Positions 16,814 through 24,647 of a stretch of DNA of 64,000 nt are shown here, one piece after another (within the stretch, counting starts at the first letter, position 1; each line of letters begins with the position of its first letter). This stretch comes from DASQMT01 sp963827335 (GTDB taxonomy: Bacteria > Actinomycetota > Thermoleophilia > Solirubrobacterales > Solirubrobacteraceae). The stretch is from NCBI GenBank assembly GCA_963827335.1, contig CAWHAP010000023.1:124001-188000 (forward strand), given 5' to 3'. Position numbers and translations under genes: made by a program. The notes beneath the pieces are model-generated. The model worked only from the letters and a program-made list of their open reading frames with translations, searched no databases and was not told the DNA's origin.

Positions 16814-17164
16814 ATGGAGTTGACGCAGAAGTCCGAGGTGCTCCGCGCCGGAGATCTGGAGGTCCGGCCGGACGACCATCTGGCCCTCGTGCGGGGGCAG
16901 GCGCTGTCGTTGTCGGTCCGCGAGCTCGACCTGCTGGCCGAGCTGGTCCGCAACGAGGGCCGCATCGTCCCGCGCGACGCGCTCTACGCCACCGTATGGG
17001 GCGCCCCCCTGCGCGCGCAGGACCGCTCCGTCGACGTGTACGTCCACAAGCTGCGGTCGAAGCTGGCCCGCGCCATCCCCGAGTGCCGCTTCATCCACAC
17101 GCACTTCGGGTTCGGCTACCGCTTCGCGCCGGAGCCCATTCACCACAGGAACGGGAACCGATGA
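16814..17164 (+). CDS. Receiver-less OmpR/PhoB-type winged-helix protein
   Basis: 116 residues comprising only the DNA-binding domain of a PhoB/OmpR response regulator: LSVRELDLLAELVRNEGRIV, then the recognition region DRSVDVYVHKLRSKL, then the wing FIHTHFGFGYRFAPEP. No receiver domain is encoded in any frame upstream. The wing is nearly identical to that of the full response regulator at 21678 (IHTHFGIGYRFAAEP), so the two are paralogues that may bind the same sites. It overlaps the pstS start by ATGA and is the first gene of the pst operon. It may act as an autoregulator or competitor without phosphorylation control. Confidence 0.85.
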   Translation: MELTQKSEVLRAGDLEVRPDDHLALVRGQALSLSVRELDLLAELVRNEGRIVPRDALYATVWGAPLRAQDRSVDVYVHKLRSKLARAIPECRFIHTHFGFGYRFAPEPIHHRNGNR

Positions 17165-18138
17165 GGAAGAACCGACTGCTGCTGGCGCTCGCCGTCAGCG
17201 GCGCGCTGGCCTGCGGCGTCGCCGCGTGCGGCGACGACGACGAGAACGCCGCGAGCGGCGCCACGGGCGGCGAGTCGTCCGGCGAGCTCGCCGGCAAGAT
17301 CGCCATCGACGGGTCGTCGACGGTCGCGCCGTTCGCCGAGGCCGCCGCCGAGCTGTTCAACGAGGAGCATCCCGACGTGCAGGTCACGGTCGGCACCTCG
17401 GGCACGGGCGGCGGCTTCGAGAAGTTCTGCGCCGGCGAGACCGACATCTCGGACGCCTCGCGCCCGATCAAGGACGACGAGGAGGCACCCGTCTGCGACA
17501 AGGGCGGCGTCAAGTACACGGAGGTCGTCATCGCGAACGACGGCATCGCCGTGGCCTCGAGCAAGGACCTCGCCGTCGACTGCCTGACGGTCGACCAGCT
17601 CAAGCAGGTCTGGAACAAGGGCTCGAAGGTCAAGTCGCTCTCCGAGGTCGACCCGAAGCTGCCCGACACCGAGCTGTCGCTCTACGGGCCGGGCACCGAC
17701 TCCGGCACGTTCGACTTCTTCACGGACCAGATCAACGGCGAGGAGGGCGTCAGCCGCGAGGACTACGAGGCCTCCGAGGACGACAACCAGCTCGTGACGG
17801 GCGTGGCGGGCGACGACGGCGGCCTGGGCTACTTCGGCTTCTCCTACTACGAGGGCGCCGCGGACCAGCTCAACCTGATCGGCGTCGACCCGGGCGACGG
17901 CACCTGCGTCAAGCCGTCGACCGAGGCGATCCAGGACGGCTCCTACAAGCCGCTCTCGCGCCCGCTGTTCATGTACCCGAGCGCGAAGGCGATGGCGCGC
18001 CCCGAGGTGAAGGCGTTCATGGAGTTCGTCGTCGCCCAGGCGCCGCAGATCGCCGAGGCGGCCAAGATCGTGCCGCTGACCGAGGAGCAGGTCGCCACGT
18101 CGAAGGACGAGCTCGCCAAGGCCGAGAACGGCGCGTGA
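17161..18138 (+). CDS. pstS: Phosphate ABC transporter substrate-binding lipoprotein
   Basis: 325-residue PstS. The signal peptide ends in a lipobox with Cys23 (GVAAC), so the mature protein is a lipoprotein. Phosphate-contacting segments are present: DGSSTVAPF, VGTSGTGGGFEKFC, ISDASRPIKDDE and YGPGTDSGTFDFF. It captures inorganic phosphate outside the membrane and delivers it to PstC/PstA. It is coupled to the preceding winged-helix gene by a four-base overlap and is followed by pstC after 9 bases. Confidence 0.96.
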   Translation: MRKNRLLLALAVSGALACGVAACGDDDENAASGATGGESSGELAGKIAIDGSSTVAPFAEAAAELFNEEHPDVQVTVGTSGTGGGFEKFCAGETDISDASRPIKDDEEAPVCDKGGVKYTEVVIANDGIAVASSKDLAVDCLTVDQLKQVWNKGSKVKSLSEVDPKLPDTELSLYGPGTDSGTFDFFTDQINGEEGVSREDYEASEDDNQLVTGVAGDDGGLGYFGFSYYEGAADQLNLIGVDPGDGTCVKPSTEAIQDGSYKPLSRPLFMYPSAKAMARPEVKAFMEFVVAQAPQIAEAAKIVPLTEEQVATSKDELAKAENGA

Positions 18139-18147
18139 GCGACTCCC

Positions 18148-19110
18148 GTGGCTGACTACTCGGCAGCCGCAGCCGAAGGCGCGACGGGGCGCCGGACCAG
18201 CCTGGTCCGGCGCCCCTCGGGCCGTTCGCGCTTCGAGGCCGCGATCAAGGCGATCCTGTTCGGCGCGGCGATCGTGTCGGTCGCGACGACGCTCGCGATC
18301 GTCTTCTCGCTGCTCAAGGAGACGATCTCCTTCTTCGGCGACGTCCCGATCGGCGACTACCTGCTCGGGACGAAGTGGACGCCGCAGTTCGCCGGCGACC
18401 AGCAGTCCTTCGGCGTGCTCCCGCTCATCTGGGGGACGTTCTACCTGACCGGCATCGGCCTGATGGTGGCCATCCCGATCGGCATCCTCTCGGGCATGTA
18501 CCTGGCGGAGTTCGCTCCGCGCCGGGTGCGCAAGATCGTCAAGCCCGTGCTCGAGCTGCTCGCGGGCGTGCCGACCATCGTGTTCGGCTACTTCGCGCTC
18601 ACGTTCTTCACGCCGGAGGTCCTGCGCGGCGCGCTGGGCGTCGGCGTCAACCAGTTCAACGCGCTGTCGGCGGGCATCATCCTCGGCATCCTCGTGATCC
18701 CGACGATCGCGACGCTGGTGGAGGACTCGATGTCCGCGGTGCCGCAGTCGCTGCGCGAGGGCGCAGCGGGCCTGGGCGCCAACAAGGTGCAGACCGCGAT
18801 CCGCGTCGTCTTCCCGGCGGCCCTCTCGGGCGTCGTCGCCGCGCTCGTGCTCGGCGCGTCGCGCGCGGTGGGCGAGACGGTGATCATCCTGATCGCCGGC
18901 GGGCAGACCGCCAACCTCTCCGTCAACCCGACCGAGTCCTACCAGTCGATGGCGGCGTTCATCGCGGCCACGGCGCGCGGCGACATCCCGACGGGCTCGA
19001 TCGAGTACGAGACGATCTTCGTCGTCGGCATGACGCTGTTCGTGATCACGCTGGCGCTGAACATCGTCTCGATCCGGCTCGTCCGCAAGTACCGGCAGGT
19101 GTACGAATGA
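18148..19110 (+). CDS. pstC: Phosphate ABC transporter permease PstC
   Basis: 320-residue inner-membrane permease. Hydrophobic segments include AILFGAAIVSVATTLAIVFS near residue 35, FYLTGIGLMVAIPIGILSGM, ELLAGVPTIVFGYFALTFF, GIILGILVIPTIATLVEDSM and a C-terminal pair. The cytoplasmic EAA loop is LREGAAGLGANKVQTAIRVV, followed by LGASRAVGETVIILIAGGQ, both typical of PstC. It forms the phosphate channel with PstA. Its stop overlaps the pstA start by four bases. Confidence 0.95.
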   Translation: MADYSAAAAEGATGRRTSLVRRPSGRSRFEAAIKAILFGAAIVSVATTLAIVFSLLKETISFFGDVPIGDYLLGTKWTPQFAGDQQSFGVLPLIWGTFYLTGIGLMVAIPIGILSGMYLAEFAPRRVRKIVKPVLELLAGVPTIVFGYFALTFFTPEVLRGALGVGVNQFNALSAGIILGILVIPTIATLVEDSMSAVPQSLREGAAGLGANKVQTAIRVVFPAALSGVVAALVLGASRAVGETVIILIAGGQTANLSVNPTESYQSMAAFIAATARGDIPTGSIEYETIFVVGMTLFVITLALNIVSIRLVRKYRQVYE

Positions 19111-20015
19111 CCGGCGCGCAGATCGCCGCGGGTGCCGCCCGCCGCTCCGTCATCCCGCAGGCGTCCGGCCAGGACCGCCTGTTCGCGCGGGTCTTCGGCG
19201 CGCTGATGTTCGGCGCCGTCGGGCTGACGATCCTCGCCCTGGCGACGCTGCTCTACGACGTCGCGCGCGACGGGATCCCGAAGCTCTCGTGGGACTTCCT
19301 CACGAGCTTCCCCTCGCGGATCATCCCGGAGAGCTCGGGCATCCAGTCCGCGATCTACGGGACGCTCTGGCTGATGGTCCTCACGGCCGTCATCGTCGTG
19401 CCGCTGGGCATCGCGACGGCGATCTACCTCGAGGAGTACGCGGACCGGACCCGGTGGTACAACCGGCTCGTCGAGGTCAACATCCAGAACCTCGCCGCCG
19501 TGCCCTCGGTGGTCTACGGCATCCTCGGCCTCGCGTTCATCGTGCGCGGACCGTTCGACCTGGGGCGCACCGTGCTGGCGGGCGGCATCACGCTCGCGCT
19601 GCTCGTGCTCCCGGTCGTGATCATCGTGTCGCGCGAGGCGATCCGGGCCGTGCCGCCGTCGATCCGCGAGGGATCGCTGGCGCTCGGGGCGACGCAGTGG
19701 CAGACCGTCTGGAAGCAGGTCCTGCCGGGCTCCGTCGCCGGCATCGCGACCGGCGTCATCCTCGCCCTCTCCCGCGCGATCGGGGAGACCGCGCCGCTGC
19801 TCGTCATCGGCGCCGCCGTGAACCCGCGCTTCAACCCGGACGGGATCGGCTCCGCGTTCACGGCGCTGCCGATCCAGATCTTCGCCTGGACGCAGGACCC
19901 CAACCGGGAGTTCGTCGACCTCGCAGCCGCAGCGATCCTCGTCATGATGGTCGTCCTGCTGCTGATGAACTCGGTCGCGATCTTCCTCCGCAACCGCTAC
20001 GAGCAGAAGTGGTGA
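19107..20015 (+). CDS. pstA: Phosphate ABC transporter permease PstA
   Basis: 302-residue permease partner of PstC. Six membrane segments; EAA loop IREGSLALGATQWQTVWKQV, then LALSRAIGETAPLLVIGAA, the PstA counterpart of the PstC motif. The segment FLTSFPSRIIPESSGIQSAI is the characteristic PstA periplasmic loop. ATG start inside the pstC stop (ATGA). It is separated by 7 bases from pstB. Confidence 0.95.
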   Translation: MTGAQIAAGAARRSVIPQASGQDRLFARVFGALMFGAVGLTILALATLLYDVARDGIPKLSWDFLTSFPSRIIPESSGIQSAIYGTLWLMVLTAVIVVPLGIATAIYLEEYADRTRWYNRLVEVNIQNLAAVPSVVYGILGLAFIVRGPFDLGRTVLAGGITLALLVLPVVIIVSREAIRAVPPSIREGSLALGATQWQTVWKQVLPGSVAGIATGVILALSRAIGETAPLLVIGAAVNPRFNPDGIGSAFTALPIQIFAWTQDPNREFVDLAAAAILVMMVVLLLMNSVAIFLRNRYEQKW

Positions 20016-20022
20016 TCGACCC

Positions 20023-20907
20023 TTGGCTGACAACGTGACGGACCAGGAGCGCCGGACCGACCCGGCGATCGAGGCGAAGCGGGAGGAGGGCCGGCGGTTC
20101 GCGCCCAGCGAGCCGGTGGCCGCGCCGCGCGACGTCATCTTCGACGTCGACGACATCAACGTCTACTACGGACCCAGCAAGGCGATCCGCAACGTGACGA
20201 TGCAGCTGCACCGCAACGAGATCACGGCGCTGATCGGCCCGTCGGGCTGCGGGAAGTCCACGTTCATCCGCTGCCTGAACCGCATGAACGACCTGATCCC
20301 GAGCGCCCGCGTGGAGGGCCGGATCGTGTACCACGGCGAGGACCTGTACGCCAAGGACATCGACCCGGTCCAGGTCCGCAAGCGGATCGGCATGGTGTTC
20401 CAGAAGCCGAACCCGTTCCCCAAGTCGATCTACGACAACATCGCGTTCGGTCCCCGCGTGATGCGCATGAAGGGCGACATGGACGAGATCGTCGAGGGCG
20501 CGCTGCGCCGCGGCGCGCTGTGGGACGAGGTCAAGGACCGCCTGAAGTCGAACGCCTTCGGCATGTCGGGCGGCCAGCAGCAGCGCCTGTGCATCGCGCG
20601 CGCGCTCGCCACGCAGCCCGACGTGCTGCTCATGGACGAGCCGTGCTCGGCGCTGGACCCGATCTCCACCGGCCGGATCGAGGACCTCATGTCCGAGCTC
20701 AAGCAGGAGTACTCGATCGTGATCGTCACCCACAACATGCAGCAGGCGGCGCGCGTGTCCGACAAGACCGCGTTCTTCACCGTCGAGTTGAAGGACGACG
20801 GGCGCGACCGGACGGGGGCGGTGGTCGAGTTCGACGTGACCGACAAGATCTTCACGAACCCCGAGGACAAGCGCACGGAGGACTACGTGACCGGTAAGTT
20901 CGGATAG
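20023..20907 (+). CDS. pstB: Phosphate ABC transporter ATPase PstB
   Basis: 294-residue ATPase driving phosphate uptake. Walker A GPSGCGKSTFIRCLNRMND, Q-loop MVFQKPNPFPKSIYDNIAFG, signature MSGGQQQRLCIARAL, Walker B VLLMDEPCSALDPIST, H-loop VIVTHNMQQAARVSD; ends with the PstB-typical KRTEDYVTGKFG. The best start is a TTG at 20023, with a GTG at 20035 as alternative; the N-terminus of about 35 residues before the ABC fold is longer than in E. coli. It is followed by phoU after 3 bases. Confidence 0.96.
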   Translation: MADNVTDQERRTDPAIEAKREEGRRFAPSEPVAAPRDVIFDVDDINVYYGPSKAIRNVTMQLHRNEITALIGPSGCGKSTFIRCLNRMNDLIPSARVEGRIVYHGEDLYAKDIDPVQVRKRIGMVFQKPNPFPKSIYDNIAFGPRVMRMKGDMDEIVEGALRRGALWDEVKDRLKSNAFGMSGGQQQRLCIARALATQPDVLLMDEPCSALDPISTGRIEDLMSELKQEYSIVIVTHNMQQAARVSDKTAFFTVELKDDGRDRTGAVVEFDVTDKIFTNPEDKRTEDYVTGKFG

Positions 20908-20910
20908 GTC

Positions 20911-21591
20911 ATGGCCGAATCCCACCGTCTGCACTTCCAGGAGGAGCTCGCCCGGCTCGAGGAGCAGGCGCTCGGCGCCCTCGACCTCGTGGTGGCGACG
21001 CTCGACCGCACGCTCGAGGCGCTCGGGCACCGCGACATCGAGCTCGCCGCGATCGTCATCCAGGACGACGACCGGATCGACGGCCGCTACCTGGAGGTCC
21101 ATCAGGGCATCCTCTCGCTGCTGGCGCTCCAGGCGCCGGTGGCGAGCGACCTGCGCGTGGTGGCGGCGCTGCTGCACGTGATCAAGCATGCCGAGCGCAT
21201 GGGCGATCAGTGCGTGAACATCGCCAAGGTGCTCCCGATCACCGGCACAGAGCCGCCGACCGACGCGGAGATCCTGGAGAAGGTCTCGCGCATGGGCGCC
21301 CTCGCCCGCTCGGAGGTGTCGCAGTCCAAGCAGGCGTTCCTGCTGCGCGACGTCGCGCTGGCCGAGGATCTCGTGCGCCAGGACGAGGAGATCAACCAGC
21401 TCAACAAGGAGATCTTCGCGCGCGCGGTGGAGATCGGGACGGACCCCGACGTGCGTGAGTGGGCGATGACGATGATGCTCGTCGCGCGCGCGCTCGAGCG
21501 GATCGGCGACAACGCGGTCGACGTGGGCGAGCAGGTCGCCTTCGTGGTCTCCGGGCTCTTCCGGGAGTTCAGTGACGCATCGCACAGATGA
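20911..21591 (+). CDS. phoU: Phosphate signalling protein PhoU
   Basis: 226-residue helical protein with two PhoU repeats. Each has the metal-binding pattern: DDDRIDGRYLEVHQGILSLLAL and VIKHAERMGDQCVNIAKV in the first half, RQDEEINQLNKEIFARAVEI and VARALERIGDNAVDVGEQVAF in the second. PhoU inhibits Pst transport and the PhoR-type kinase when phosphate is plentiful. No sensor kinase gene is present here, so the PhoR partner is elsewhere. It ends the operon; a GC hairpin follows. Confidence 0.95.
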   Translation: MAESHRLHFQEELARLEEQALGALDLVVATLDRTLEALGHRDIELAAIVIQDDDRIDGRYLEVHQGILSLLALQAPVASDLRVVAALLHVIKHAERMGDQCVNIAKVLPITGTEPPTDAEILEKVSRMGALARSEVSQSKQAFLLRDVALAEDLVRQDEEINQLNKEIFARAVEIGTDPDVREWAMTMMLVARALERIGDNAVDVGEQVAFVVSGLFREFSDASHR

Positions 21592-21594
21592 TTC

Positions 21595-21609
21595 CGCCGC
21601 CGGGCGGCG
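21595..21609 (+). terminator. Candidate terminator after phoU
   Basis: Arms CGCCGC (21595-21600) and GCGGCG (21604-21609) around CGG, followed by TTATCT. The stem is short but GC-only, and it begins 4 bases after the phoU stop. It would separate the pst operon from the response regulator. Confidence 0.5.
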
Positions 21610-21640
21610 TTATCTCGTGACCAGGTTGTTACGCCGGATC

Positions 21641-21668
21641 GCGGTTCCGTGAACCGCAGCCCTATGCT
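21641..21668 (+). promoter_or_regulatory. Inverted repeat plus -10 upstream of response regulator
   Basis: Seven-base arms GCGGTTC and GAACCGC flank CGT (21641-21657), followed 5 bases later by TATGCT (21663-21668), which lies 9 bases before the ATG at 21678. The palindrome sits where a -35 would be, so it may be an operator. The 11-base spacing of the PHO array is not repeated here. Confidence 0.45.
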
Positions 21669-21677
21669 CCACCTCAG

Positions 21678-22889
21678 ATGAGCCAGCCAGCTCCGACCCG
21701 CATCGCCGTGCTCGATTCCGACACCGGCTTCCTGCAGGTGCTGTCCAAGCGCCTCGAGGGCGCCGGCTGGCAGTACCGCGTGCTCGCGAGCCCCGTCCCG
21801 CTCGACGCGATCGTGTCGATGCGGCTCAACGCCGTGGTGCTCGACCTCGCCGTCCTCGGTCCCCAGGGGTGGAACTACCTGGAGAAGCTGTGCACGCGCC
21901 TGCCCGGCCTGGGCGTCGTCGTGTGCACCGGGCGCTCCTCGGTCGCCCAGCGGGTGCGCGGGCTGCGGCTGGGCGCGGACGACTGGATGACCAAGCCGTG
22001 CCATCCGGAGGAGCTGATCGCGCGCGTCGAGGCCGTCGTGCGGCGGCGCAAGCGCGCCGAGGCCCGCGTGGACGCCGGCCCGCTCGTGATCGGCGAAGTG
22101 GAGATCCGGCCGGACCAGTTCCAGGCGTTCGTGGGCGGGGTCAGCGCCGACCTGACCCGGCGCGAGTTCGAGCTGATCGAGCTGCTCGCCGACGCGCGCG
22201 GGCAGGTCATGCAGCGCGAGGAGATCTACCAGCGGGTCTGGGGCTACGCGATGGTCCACGGCGACCGCTCGGTCGACGTGTTCGTGCGCAAGCTGCGCCA
22301 GAAGCTCGAGAAGGTGTCGCCGGGCTGGCGCTACATCCACACCCACTTCGGGATCGGGTACCGGTTCGCGGCCGAGCCGGTCGACGCCCCGATCGTGGAG
22401 ACGGCGCCGGTGGTGCCGGCCGCCGCCGCCGCCGCCGCCGCGCGCCTGCGCCGCTCCCCGAGGCCGAGGCGCCCGCCGTCGTCGGCGCCTGAGCGCCCGG
22501 CGGCTATCGTTCACCGGGTCGTGGGCCCGGACCGCAACACGCACCTGCGCAACGCCGGCATCGTGCTGCTGCTCGCCGTCGCGCTCTGGCAGCTGCCGGG
22601 CGGCGACACCGCCGCCGACGTCATCGGCAACGTGCTCGGCATCGCCTTCGCGGCGGGGCTCGTCTTCTTCGCGTACCGGATGTACATGGAGAACCGGCAG
22701 TCGCTGTTCATGCTCGAGGACAAGGTGCGGGCCATCCTCTACGGCTCGTTCGTCCTCATCGTGCTCGCGCTCGTCGGCACGGACAAGCTGTGGGACGAGG
22801 GCGGCCTGGGCGTGCTCGTCTGGCTCGCGCTGATCGGCGCAGGCGCCTACGGCTGCGTCACGGTCTACCGCCTGTCGCGCGAGTACTAG
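21678..22889 (+). CDS. PhoB/PhoP-type response regulator, read in frame into a membrane domain
   Basis: 403-residue open frame. Residues 1-125 form an intact receiver (acidic pair in LDSD at 13-15, phospho-acceptor Asp56, Thr84, Lys106 in MTKP). Residues 130-233 form an OmpR-type winged helix ending IHTHFGIGYRFAAEP. A poly-alanine tract from (GCC)n follows at about 247-256, then an arginine-rich stretch with atypical codons (AGG twice), then membrane segments from 292. In the neighbouring frame the tract runs into LPEAEAPAVVGA and TGA at 22490-22492, all with G/C third bases. I therefore think the regulator really ends at 22492 and that the fusion reflects a one-base frameshift in the GCC tract. 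It lies next to pst, so it probably controls phosphate genes. Confidence 0.8.
   Translation: MSQPAPTRIAVLDSDTGFLQVLSKRLEGAGWQYRVLASPVPLDAIVSMRLNAVVLDLAVLGPQGWNYLEKLCTRLPGLGVVVCTGRSSVAQRVRGLRLGADDWMTKPCHPEELIARVEAVVRRRKRAEARVDAGPLVIGEVEIRPDQFQAFVGGVSADLTRREFELIELLADARGQVMQREEIYQRVWGYAMVHGDRSVDVFVRKLRQKLEKVSPGWRYIHTHFGIGYRFAAEPVDAPIVETAPVVPAAAAAAAARLRRSPRPRRPPSSAPERPAAIVHRVVGPDRNTHLRNAGIVLLLAVALWQLPGGDTAADVIGNVLGIAFAAGLVFFAYRMYMENRQSLFMLEDKVRAILYGSFVLIVLALVGTDKLWDEGGLGVLVWLALIGAGAYGCVTVYRLSREY
22521..22889 (+). CDS. Small membrane protein, probably a separate gene
   Basis: From the GTG at 22521 a 122-residue protein can be read: a polar start (GPDRNTHLRN), a first helix (AGIVLLLAVALWQL), a second (VIGNVLGIAFAAGLVFFAYRMY), a loop with LEDKVRAILYGS leading to a third (FVLIVLALVGTDKLW), and a fourth (LGVLVWLALIGAGAYGCVTVY). 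It shares the frame of the upstream response regulator with no stop between, so annotation software would fuse them. A single-base change in the GCC repeat would make the two independent, 28 bases apart. Function unknown. Confidence 0.55.
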   Translation: MGPDRNTHLRNAGIVLLLAVALWQLPGGDTAADVIGNVLGIAFAAGLVFFAYRMYMENRQSLFMLEDKVRAILYGSFVLIVLALVGTDKLWDEGGLGVLVWLALIGAGAYGCVTVYRLSREY

Positions 22890-22988
22890 CGCGGAGCGGG
22901 GGCGCCGCGGAATCCCGCCGCACTTCGGCGCGCAAATCGGCACCGTCGCGCGTAGATCCGCGCGCCCGGCCCGGCGACCCTCTCCGCC

Positions 22989-23329
22989 ATGCCCTCCCTC
23001 CGGCGAGCCGACGGACAGGCGGCGGTCGAGCTCGTCGCCCTCCTCCCGCTCGCCGTGCTCCTGCTGGCGGGCGCGTGGCAGCTCGCGCTCGCCGGCCACG
23101 CCGCGTGGGCGGCGGACGCCGCGGCGCGCGCCGCGGCGCGCGCCGCCGCGGTCGGCGGGGATGCGCGGGCGGCCGCCCGGGCCGCGCTGCCGGGCGCCCT
23201 GCGCCGCGGGGCGTCGTCCGCGATCGCGGCGCCGGCGCCGTCGAGGTCACCGTGCGCGTCCCGCCCGTCCTCGGCCTGCCGGTCCTGGGCCGCACGTCCG
23301 GCCGCGCCCACTTCCGCCCGCAGCGATGA
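22989..23329 (+). pseudogene. TadE-like pilus assembly protein, frameshifted
   Basis: Begins as a TadE/TadG-like minor pilin: DGQAAVELVALLPLAVLLLAGA (the G-Q-x-x-x-E-x-V-A-L-L-P leader and membrane helix), followed by an alanine-rich segment with DARAAARAALPGALRRG. Near 23220-23245 the coding signal moves to the next frame, which reads AVEVTVRVPPVLGLPVLG and ends TGA at 23327-23329, overlapping the next gene's ATG (ATGA). The rejoined protein would be about 113 residues and match its neighbour throughout. Either a sequencing error or a recent mutation; in the original frame the ORF runs on without sense. Confidence 0.7.
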
Positions 23330-23682
23330 CCGGCCGCGCGCTCAGAGGGGAGACGGGTCAGTCCTCGGTCGAGCTCGTCGCGCTGCTTCCGCTCGTGCTG
23401 ATCGTGGGCCTGGCGGTGCTCACGCTGCTGGCCGCGCGCTCGGCCGCCGGCCAGGCCACCGCCGCCGCGCAGGCCGGCGCGATGGCGCTGATCCAGGACG
23501 CCGACGCCCGTGCGGCGGCCCGCGCCGCGCTCCCGGCGGCGGCGCGCCGCCGTGCCACCGTGCGCGTCCGCGGCCGGTCGGTCACCGTCACCGTCCGCCC
23601 GGCCGTTCGCCTGGGCTTCCTCGCGGGCCGGCTGGCGCGGACCTCGACCGCGAGCGCCGGGCCGGCGCCCGGGGCGCCATGA
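23326..23682 (+). CDS. TadE-like pilus assembly protein
   Basis: 118 residues, a paralogue of the preceding gene. N-terminus GETGQSSVELVALLPLVLIV: charged leader, then a single membrane helix as in TadE/Flp-type pseudopilins. Then a helical alanine-rich part (DADARAAARAALPAAARRR) and a short beta strand repeat (VRVRGRSVTVTVRPAVRLGF). Both ends overlap neighbours by ATGA, so the four genes of this operon are translationally coupled. Expected to sit in the membrane and join a Tad-like pilus or secretion apparatus; the motor genes (tadA, tadB, tadC) are not in this window. Confidence 0.78.
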   Translation: MTGRALRGETGQSSVELVALLPLVLIVGLAVLTLLAARSAAGQATAAAQAGAMALIQDADARAAARAALPAAARRRATVRVRGRSVTVTVRPAVRLGFLAGRLARTSTASAGPAPGAP

Positions 23683-24647
23683 CGTCCCGGCTCGGCCGGA
23701 TCGGCGCGTACTTCCTCGAGCCGGCGGCGGCGCCCGAGCGCGAGGAGCGGCCGGCCGCCCCGTCGCGTCCCGGCGATGGTGGGGACGTGGCCGCGCCGGG
23801 CGCATGGACCTCCGCCGTCGTGCTCGGGGCGCATGCCGCCGTCGTGCCGGTCGCCGCCGCCTGCGCGGGCGAGCTCCGCGCGCGCGACCGGGCAGCAGCC
23901 GCGGCGCTGTGCGTCTGGCGGCCGGCGGGCTCGGCGAGCGCCGCCGGGCCGGCTCCACCTGGCGAGCCCATGGAGGCATCCGTCGCCGGATCGCAGGCTT
24001 CGCGGGTCCACGGCCCGGTCGAGGCATCCACCGCCGGACCGCACGCTCCGCCCGCTCGCGGTCCTGTCGAGGCGCCCGCCGTCGGATCGCACGCTCCGTC
24101 CGCTCGCGGCCCTGTCGAGGCATCCGCCGTCGGATCGCACGCTCCGTCCGCTCGCGGCCCTGTCGAGGCATCCGCCGTCGGATCGCACGCTCCGCCCGCT
24201 CGCGGCCCTGTCGAGGCGCCCGCCGCCCGCGCGCCCGCCGGGGCGACGACGCCCGGTGCGCGCCGGCTCGCCGCGCGCCTCGTGGCGCAGGGCCTCCCGG
24301 CCGCCGCGTGCGGGCGGCTCGCGTGGGTCGAGCTCGCGGCGGATCCGGACGTCGCGCGCGAGCAGGTCGCCCGCTGCCTCCGGGTCGCCGCGGCGCCGGC
24401 GGTCCTCGCCGTCGCCGGCCCGCGGCCCGCCGCGTTCGAGCCGCTGCTCGCCGCGCTGGATCTCGCGGTCGCGGTCCTGCCCGCGGAGGCCGGCCCGGCG
24501 TTGCGGGCGCTCGCGCTCCGCACCCCCGCCGGGAGGGAGCGTGCGATCGTCGCGCCGCTGGCGCCCGGCCCGCCGCGCTGGGCCGCGATGGCCGGCCTCG
24601 CCCGCCTCCGCTCGCTGCCGCCGCTCGGCGGCGGAGACGGTCGATGA
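23679..24647 (+). CDS. Alanine/proline-rich protein of Tad-like operon
   Basis: 322 residues, no recognised family. The start (SRLGRIGAYFLEPAAAPERE) is followed by a disordered alanine-rich section that includes five copies of a 16-residue repeat (GPVEASAVGSHAPSAR and variants, about residues 96-180). The C-terminal 140 residues look folded: RRLAARLVAQGLPAAACGRLAWVEL, a segment with VAAAPAVLAVAGPRPAAFEPLL resembling a Rossmann-like strand-helix pattern, and LRALALRTPAGRERAIVAPL. It has no membrane segment, so it is probably cytoplasmic. Overlaps both neighbours by four bases. Confidence 0.7.
   Translation: MTSRLGRIGAYFLEPAAAPEREERPAAPSRPGDGGDVAAPGAWTSAVVLGAHAAVVPVAAACAGELRARDRAAAAALCVWRPAGSASAAGPAPPGEPMEASVAGSQASRVHGPVEASTAGPHAPPARGPVEAPAVGSHAPSARGPVEASAVGSHAPSARGPVEASAVGSHAPPARGPVEAPAARAPAGATTPGARRLAARLVAQGLPAAACGRLAWVELAADPDVAREQVARCLRVAAAPAVLAVAGPRPAAFEPLLAALDLAVAVLPAEAGPALRALALRTPAGRERAIVAPLAPGPPRWAAMAGLARLRSLPPLGGGDGR
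23964..24218 (+). repeat. 48-base tandem repeat inside coding sequence
   Basis: About five units of 48 bases, starting at 23964, 24012, 24060, 24108, 24156 and a partial one at 24204. The units from 24060 to 24204 are nearly identical at the DNA level, so they arose by recent duplication. The period is a multiple of three and keeps the frame. Confidence 0.85.

Noticed and set aside
21605..21650. Second PHO array before the response regulator
   Set aside because: GTTATC, GTTACG and GTTCCG occur but at 19- and 16-base steps, not 11, so no regular array.
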